Part shown: positions 17,756-22,500 of the stretch, in pieces
How the letters are laid out: each line of letters begins with the position of its first letter
How positions within the stretch are numbered: the stretch's first letter is position 1
Assembly: GCA_963575745.1 (NCBI GenBank)
Contig: CAUYUJ010001439.1
Span: forward strand, 1-22,500
Source: Prorocentrum cordatum
Taxonomy: Eukaryota; Sar; Dinophyceae; Prorocentrales; Prorocentraceae
Length of the DNA: 22,500 nucleotides
Direction of reading: 5' to 3'
The notes under the pieces: generated by a model
The model's input: only the letters and a program-made list of their open reading frames with translations
The model's database searches: none
What the model was told of the DNA's origin: nothing
Translations under genes and position numbers: made by a program

Positions 17756-18590
17756 GCGGATTACGTAGCAGGAGGCGGAAGCGAGGGCGGAGGCGCAGGA
17801 ACAGGAGTAGGGTGCGCAAGAAGAGCAGGTGCAGCACGAATCGAGCGGCGTCGGGCGAGACGGGGGACGATGATGAGGAGCAGCAGCGGCAGCAGGAGCA
17901 CGACCCTCCCGTCGTAGGTCCCCCTAGGCTTCCACAAGAGCCCCAAGAAGGGCTCCAGAGCGTCAGCGTCGTCGTCGCCGCCGCCGTCGCCGTCGCCGTT
18001 CCCCCCTTCGGTGTCGGCGGCACCGGCCGTAATTGAGGCCTTCCTAATGCACCCTCCCTGTCGCAGGTCCCCCCTACCCATACGGTCAGGCACCTCAGAC
18101 CCTGGAGGCTTCCTTGTCTGACGAGGTCGGGGGTGATATCCATGGCCACTCCACGATTGGCGTTCCACCAGCTTCCCCACCCTGGATTCCTCATCCAGTG
18201 GCTCCTCGTCCAATGCCCTCACCGCTGCTGAGCGGTGGACTGCTGAGCGGCGCCGTGGGGCTCGTAGTGGTGCGGTGGGCCCAGGTCTGGCTATGCCCAG
18301 GTCTGGCCACCGCGGTGCCGAGCTCGTGGGGCGGGCCGTCGCCGTCGTCTCGTCGTCGTCGTCGTGAATGCATGCATGACCACGTGGGTTCGCCTACTCG
18401 AAGAGTTAAAAAATGCCTTCACCGCAGCTGGAGCTTTTGGGAGGCGCCCCCCGCTGCTCCGACTCTGCTTCCTTGCCTCCGCGCGGGGGGGGGCTTGGGG
18501 CGGACGGTGCGGGCCCCTCCGGCGGCCGGGGCGAGGGCGCGGAGGATCGGGAGGAGCGGGCGGGCCTCCTCAAGCAGTGCCCAGATGGTC
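17756..18590. other. No gene seen; short direct repeats
   Basis: GC-rich sequence with overlapping uninformative frames on both strands. CTGCTGAGCGG occurs twice at 18225-18250. GCCCAGGTCTGGC occurs twice at 18279-18291 and 18295-18307. A short CGT run ends near 18366. No protein motif was recognised. Confidence 0.35.
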
Positions 18591-18592
18591 TG

Positions 18593-18773
18593 GTACCGGA
18601 AATTTTCGGTAGCGATTTCGACGCACCCCGAATTTCGGTAGCGACCGGATCTCCGTTTGAGGGCGTTGAAATAGCGGATTTCAGAACGCTCTGATACCGG
18701 CATTGGGCGCTACATTTCGGTATTTCGGTAGCGACCGATCTCTGCGGAGCGCTACCGGAAATTTTCGGTAGCG
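18593..18773. repeat. Near-palindromic TTTCGGTAGCG repeat cluster
   Basis: TTTCGGTAGCG or ATTTCGGTAGCG occurs at about 18604, 18632, 18722 and 18763. The 18750-18773 copy is a 24-bp near-perfect palindrome: arm CGCTACCG, centre GAAATTTT, arm CGGTAGCG (11 of 12 pairs). A 21-base block beginning TACCGGAAATTTTCGG is identical at 18594-18614 and 18753-18773. The copies look recent compared with the decayed genes nearby. Confidence 0.75.
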
Positions 18774-18824
18774 GACCATCAGGGTGGCGAGGCGTCTTAG
18801 CTCGCCTTAGGCCTACCAAGCAAT

Positions 18825-18960
18825 GTTCTAAGAACCTTTTGCGGTTTCCACGAAATCCTCTCAGAACACTCATGGCTGGGACCGGCCTTGCTTTAACACA
18901 TCGGGCTTGTGTTCTGAGAGCATGGTTCAGGTTCTCAGAACACGTTTGGCTTCTAAGAAC
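18825..18960. repeat. GTTCTnAGAAC-type inverted repeats
   Basis: GTTCTAAGAAC at 18825, CTCTCAGAACAC at 18858-18869, its exact reverse complement GTGTTCTGAGAG at 18909-18920, GTTCTCAGAACAC at 18931-18943, and TTCTAAGAAC at 18951-18960. The 12-bp arms at 18858 and 18909 can form a hairpin with a 39-base loop. Five related half- or full-palindromes in 136 bp is unlikely by chance; function unknown. Confidence 0.7.
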
Positions 18961-19480
18961 ATGTCCTGGCAGGCCTGCAGGAATGCCGGGACGGTCGGTC
19001 CCTGCTCAACCTTTTGGCCCCCGCGAGGGGGAGACGGCTGCGGTCGTCGGGCGCCTGGGCGGCAACGTGGCGCGCCTGCGCGACATCGCGCGCGCGTCCG
19101 TGGACGACGCGGAGGCGCCGCCGTGCGCCGCTCGGCCGTCGGAGCTCCGGGGCGGGGCCCCCCAGGCGGGTGCGGAGGCGGAGAGGCGCCCGGCGGCCAG
19201 GGGGGCCACCGGCAGGGGCGCGGGGAGAGGGCCGCGCCTCGCGCGCGGCGGCCTGGGCCGAAGAGGCGGCCTTCTCCTCCACGGGGCGGCGGCGGCGGCG
19301 ACGCCGGCGGCGCCGACTGCGGCGGCGGCGGCGGAGGCCAAGGCGCGTTCCCAGGAGGCCACCGGAGGCCACGGGAGACTCCGCTCCCGGGCCCTCGGCC
19401 CTGGAGCCTTTTGGCCCTGGGCCCTCGGTCTTCGCCTCTCGAGTCTCGACTTCCGGGCATCCTCGACTCAGGAGGGGCAA
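18961..19480. other. Very GC-rich stretch, weak plus-strand coding signal
   Basis: The plus frame open from 18839 reads REGETAAVVGRLGGNVARLR and DIARASVDDAEAPPC at about 19024-19120 before turning into Ala/Gly/Arg-rich low complexity (GGC units at about 19285-19340). I recognise no family and the minus strand is open as well. A short degenerate CCCTCGG-rich part at about 19388-19460 resembles the sequence at 20430-20600. Confidence 0.25.
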
Positions 19481-19593
19481 AAACACACAGACACAATTAA
19501 TCGTCCACTCCCAGGAAAAGATGGGAAAATATGGGAAGGGGGGGGGAAGACAATTAGCCTGGCGAAGGACCCAACCATATGCAGTTGTGGGTA

Positions 19594-20228
19594 TCGCATT
19601 CGGGGGAGCCCCGTATGGGGCCACAAAACGCTGTACTGGGCGGGGGGGACGCATGCGAACTGCGCCACTGGGACCTTCGGTGGAGCTCCCTATGGGGCCA
19701 CGAAACGCTGCCCTGGGTGGGGGGGAACGCATGCGAACTGCGCCACTGGGGCCTTCGGTGGAGCTCCCTATGGGGCCACGAAACGCAGCCCTGGGTGAGG
19801 GAACCGCATGCGGGCTGTGCCACTGGGACCTTCGGTGGAGCTCCCTATGGGGCTACGAGACGCTGCCCTGGGTGGGGGAACCGCATGCGGGCTGTGCCAC
19901 TGGGACCTTCGGTGGAGCTCCCTATGGGGCCAGGGGGAGTCGCATGCGGGCTGTGCCACTGGGACCTTCGGTGGAGCTCCCTATGGGGGTACGAAACGCT
20001 GCCCTGGGCGGGGGAACCCCATGCGGGCTGTGCCACTGGGAACTTCGGTGGAGCTCCCTATGGGGCTACGAAACGCTGCCCTGGGTGGGGGAACCGCATG
20101 CGGGCTGTGCCACTGGGACCTTCGGTGGAGCTCCCTATGGGGCTACGAAGCGCTGCCCTGGGTGGGGGAACCGCATGCGGGTTGTGCCACTGGGACCTTC
20201 GGTGGAGCTCCCTATGGGGCTACGAAGC
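19594..20228. repeat. 77-bp satellite array, eight units plus a partial
   Basis: CATGCG landmarks lie at 19652, 19730, 19807, 19884, 19943, 20020, 20097 and 20174: spacings 78, 77, 77, 59, 77, 77, 77. The unit contains CATGCG(A/G)(A/G)CTG, CCACTGGGACCTTCGGTGGA, GCTCCCTATGGGG and ACGAAACGCTGCCCTGGG. One unit (19884-19943) lacks 18 bp, the ACGAAACGCTGCC part. The first unit (19594) is diverged. Since 77 is not a multiple of three, the open frames of up to 400 codons across it rotate through frames and are not genes. The last unit joins ACGAAGCGTGTGAGGGGTGT, the opening of the composite repeat at 7479-8180. Confidence 0.9.
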
Positions 20229-20368
20229 GTGTGAGGGGTGTGCCGAGAGCAGAGGCAAGGAGGGGGAGGAGGGAGGAGGGCGAGGAGGGGGAGGAGGAGG
20301 AGAGGAGGTGGGACGCGGGGCGCTGTCTCTTCAAAACGAGGACCCAACACCACAGGATGGTTGGGAAA
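20229..20368 (+). repeat. Composite repeat linker and tail, copy C
   Basis: After the last satellite unit come GGGGTGTGCCGAGAGCAGAG, a purine-rich linker (about 20255-20310), then the tail GACGCGGGGCGCTGTC and AAAACGAGGACCCAACACC, ACAGGATGGTTGGGA. GACGCG starts at 20312 and GGACCC at 20340: 28 bases, as in copies A and B. Order and spacing match although the linker length differs. Confidence 0.7.
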
Positions 20369-20429
20369 AACCAGAAAATATGCGAAAATAGGGGGAATAG
20401 TTTTATTTGTGTGTATTTATTTGTGTGTC

Positions 20430-20599
20430 CTGGGGCCCCTTCCTCGGCCCTGGGCCCCTGGGGCCCGGGCTCCTGGAGCCTCGGCCCTGGACTCTTGGCC
20501 TAGGGCCCTCGAGCTGCGCTCCTCGATCGGCGACTTGCGAGCAGCGCCTGCTCTCGACCCTCGAGCCTCGACCCTCGTCTTTCGGCCCTCGACCCCCGA
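20430..20599. repeat. Degenerate CCCTCG/GGCCCTG short-period repeat
   Basis: GGCCCTGG, GCCCTCGA, ACCCTCG and CTCGACC words recur irregularly at six to ten bases. Similar sequence resumes at about 20774-20880, right of the MITE-like element, so the element appears to have landed inside this repeat. Confidence 0.5.
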
Positions 20600-20605
20600 C
20601 CTTCC

Positions 20606-20767
20606 TTCAAGTCGGGCCTGTCCCTCTACAGGGGGGATATTCAAAAATAGTCGAAACATTGTCTGGGGACATTTTTTTTTTAGTATCTTTGGGCATCCTC
20701 TGCGCATTTTTGCGTATTTTCCCTTCTCGTCCAAAATCCCCCTGTAGGGGGACAGGCCCGACCTGAA
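20606..20767. mobile_element. MITE-like element with inverted ends and 6-bp duplication
   Basis: The left end reads TTCAAGTCGGGCCTGTCC, then CTCTACAGGGGGGAT. The right end is its near-exact inverse: ATCCCCCTGTAGGGGG, then ACAGGCCCGACCTGAA. About 32 bp of inverted ends differ at only a few places. The 162-bp element has no coding room and a distinctly AT-rich centre including T10 at 20673-20682. CCTTCC sits immediately outside both ends (20600-20605 and 20768-20773), which is what a 6-bp target-site duplication would look like. Small size, inverted ends and duplication together are the signature of a non-autonomous DNA transposon; the superfamily cannot be told. Confidence 0.7.
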
Positions 20768-20949
20768 CCTTCCTCCGTCGACACTCGGCCCGAGATCTGC
20801 GAGCCTCGGCCCTCGACTCTCGAAGGCCCGAAGGCGTCGCATGACCTGCGCAGACAGCCTCGGCCTGGGGCCCTCGGGTTTCTCCCGACGGCCGCGCACC
20901 TCACCGCCCACCAAGCCACCCTGGCCTTCGACCCGAAGGCAACGGTTTG

Positions 20950-20965
20950 CCCCCCCCCCCCCCCC
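20950..20965. repeat. C16 homopolymer
   Basis: Sixteen C residues on the plus strand just upstream of the CTA array. The exact length is prone to sequencing error. Confidence 0.8.
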
Positions 20966-20982
20966 AGTCGAGGGCACAGTGC

Positions 20983-21480
<498 letters not shown>

Positions 21481-21481
<1 letters not shown>

Positions 21482-21540
21482 CCGCCTCCTCCTCCTGCTC
21501 CTCCTCCCGCCTCCTCCTCCTCGCTACGCTACGCTACGCG
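21481..21540. repeat. CTC triplets and CGCTA pentamers
   Basis: CCCGCCTCCTCCTCC occurs twice within 21481-21521, then CGCTA three times in tandem (21522-21536). This is the right border of the large triplet array. Confidence 0.75.
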
Positions 21541-21885
21541 ATCTCAAGGCCTGTTCGATTCGAAGCCTCTTCCTGGAAAAGGAGCGAGAGACAGGGAAAC
21601 GGGATGGGATGCCCACTTCAGGGGCAGCCGTCCGTGCACCGTGCAGTTAGACATCAGGGGTCCACGCCTGCAACCGCCACCGACGACCGAGGGACCGAGG
21701 GGGCGGCTCAAGGCAGGAAAGGATCCAAGGGCCTCCAGTATCTCGAGCAAGCGTCCAGGCCCCTCCCCACAAGCTGCACATCACTTCCGAACTCCAAACC
21801 ACTCCACACTCTCAAGAACTCAAGGCTCACGCACAAATAAAAAGGTTCGGAGAGGGACGCTTGCAACCCAGCGCCCCTCCAGTCA
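21541..21885. other. No gene seen
   Basis: Unique sequence after the triplet arrays. The minus frame (21750-21544) and plus frames (21604-21840, 21641-21937) have no motif. It may be the 3' flank of the minus-strand candidate to the right. Confidence 0.3.
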
Positions 21886-22163
21886 GTGTGTACATGCACA
21901 TGCTGCCCTCCACACATGCCCCACCCCTTTCTGCTAGCCTCCGAGTCAAGTTCGACCAACATCGAGTGGAGCACGATGACGGGCTCTAAAACAGTGTGGG
22001 TTCCTAGGGTGCAGGTGTCCATAGCGATCATCCCAGCCGTCCCCGCTTTGATGACCTCCCCCACCACAGGAAATCCATTGAATTTTAAACCAGGGCCGCA
22101 CTTATTATGCGCCATAGTGATCCATGTAATGCTGTGCATCTTCGCAGCCCCTTGGAGCTGCAC
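21886..22163 (-). other. Alternative minus-strand open frame, unidentified
   Basis: From the same acceptor (about 22161) another phase stays open to 21708: QGAAKMHSITWITMAHNKCG, FNGFPVVGEVIKAGTAGMIA, MDTCTLGTHTVLEPVIVLHS, MLVELDSE. The stretch PVVGEVIKAGTAGMIAMD loosely recalls the 'GxxVNxAxR ... GxIxxS' segment of class III nucleotide cyclases, but the key Asn/Arg residues are missing. If this phase is real, the donor used upstream must differ from the one proposed for the neighbouring entry. Only one of the two can be right. Confidence 0.25.
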
Positions 22164-22500
22164 AGCAGAAAAAATCCCTCATTCTCCTCCGCAACAACGT
22201 CACGCTCACGCGCATTGAGAGCGCACTTCCCCCACGGCTGATCCACGGCTCGACAGGGTCTTTTGCTAGCCTTCTTGGTGCCCGCCCACCTGGGCATGGT
22301 CACAAACCCCCCAGCAACACAGCCTTGCGCCATTATTTCCATCCATTCTTCCGTGTCCTGCTTGTCCCAGTCTTGCCAGGCAATATGCCATATCTCCCTC
22401 GAACGCTCAGCACTGGCGCACTCTCTCTGCAGCACATCCTGAAAGCCAAGCTCAGTGCGCTCTCCTTCCGAGATGATCAAAAAATCGGCAACAGTCTCCC
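22122..22500 (-). CDS. Candidate 3' exons of an unidentified gene, partial
   Basis: The minus strand is open from the window edge: ETVADFLIISEGERTELGFQ, CASAERSREIWHIAWQDWDK, EWMEIMAQGCVAGGFVTMPR, VDQPWGKCALNA. It then meets a good donor (CGC, GTGAGC at about 22212) and, 52 bases on, a pyrimidine-rich acceptor (TTTTTTCTGCTGTGCAG, ending at about 22161). Splicing these gives the end PPRGCEDAQHYMDHYGA and a TAA near 22110. Without splicing the frame runs to 22085. The region is less GC-rich than the rest and has no repeat. I recognise no family and the 5' part lies outside the window. Splice sites are inference. Confidence 0.35.

Noticed and set aside
19014-20503. Open frames of 230-406 codons with repeated WSSLWGYETLPW-type words
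   Set aside because: They read through the 77-bp satellite; the period is not divisible by three, so the same peptide appears in rotating frames on one strand. This is repeat translation.
21886-22218. Plus-strand frame with IAIIPAVPALMTSPTTG, considered as a PAAR-like domain
   Set aside because: It overlaps the minus-strand candidates, the resemblance is only to scattered Pro/Thr residues, and no neighbouring secretion or Rhs context exists.

Overview
The window looks like dinoflagellate nuclear DNA, probably from a GC-rich free-living species of the Prorocentrum type (the genus is a guess). Four things point there: high GC by eye with long purine/pyrimidine trinucleotide arrays; very little intact coding sequence; a 22-nt stretch at 9699-9720 that matches the dinoflagellate spliced leader (dinoSL) exon at 20 of 22 positions; and decayed RNase H, zinc-finger and zinc-ribbon/coiled-coil frames of the kind I associate with dinoflagellate non-LTR (LINE-like) retroelements. 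Nothing supports a bacterial, organellar or viral origin. Most long open frames here are artefacts of GC-rich, stop-poor repeats.

Layout, left to right. 1-2041: minus-strand remnant of a LINE-like polyprotein, with an RNase H-like domain split by a frameshift near 650-662. 2160-2600: purine-rich then pyrimidine-rich simple sequence. 2840-4435: plus-strand pseudogene of a coiled-coil protein. 4853-5267: pseudogene of a Pro/Ala/Glu-rich protein holding a 78-bp repeat. 5268-6770: nothing recognisable. 6770-7260: degenerate CTTGG-type minisatellite. 7479-8180: two copies of a composite repeat (about 80-bp units, purine-rich linker, conserved tail). 8197-8935: GAC-type array, then a CTC-type array. 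9037-9365: four 82-bp tandem units.

9699-10730 is the most informative stretch: a relict dinoSL, a 103-bp leader, then a broken zinc-ribbon plus coiled-coil frame. 10690-12043 carries weak residual plus-strand coding signal. 13714-14067 (minus) has a possible reverse-transcriptase fragment. 14631-15431 is the best intact plus-strand frame, with two CxxC modules like those at the C-terminus of dinoflagellate LINE proteins. 17023-17615 (minus) is a clear RNase H C-terminus (KVKAHV, then GNDQAD) running through one stop into a tail.

18592-18960 holds two families of short palindromic repeats. 19594-20228 is a 77-bp satellite followed by the third copy of the composite-repeat tail. 20606-20767 is a compact MITE-like element with about 32-bp terminal inverted repeats and a perfect 6-bp target duplication. 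20950-21540 is a C16 run, a (CTA)n array of about 500 bp and short CTC/CGCTA repeats. 21700-22500 is less GC-rich and may contain 3' exons of an unidentified minus-strand gene that continues past the right edge.

No working pathway or operon can be read from this window. Its story is retroelement decay (separate ORF1-like and ORF2-like remains on both strands), one trace of spliced-leader mRNA retroposition, and active growth of satellites and triplet repeats. All assignments rest on motifs read by eye; no database search was possible.
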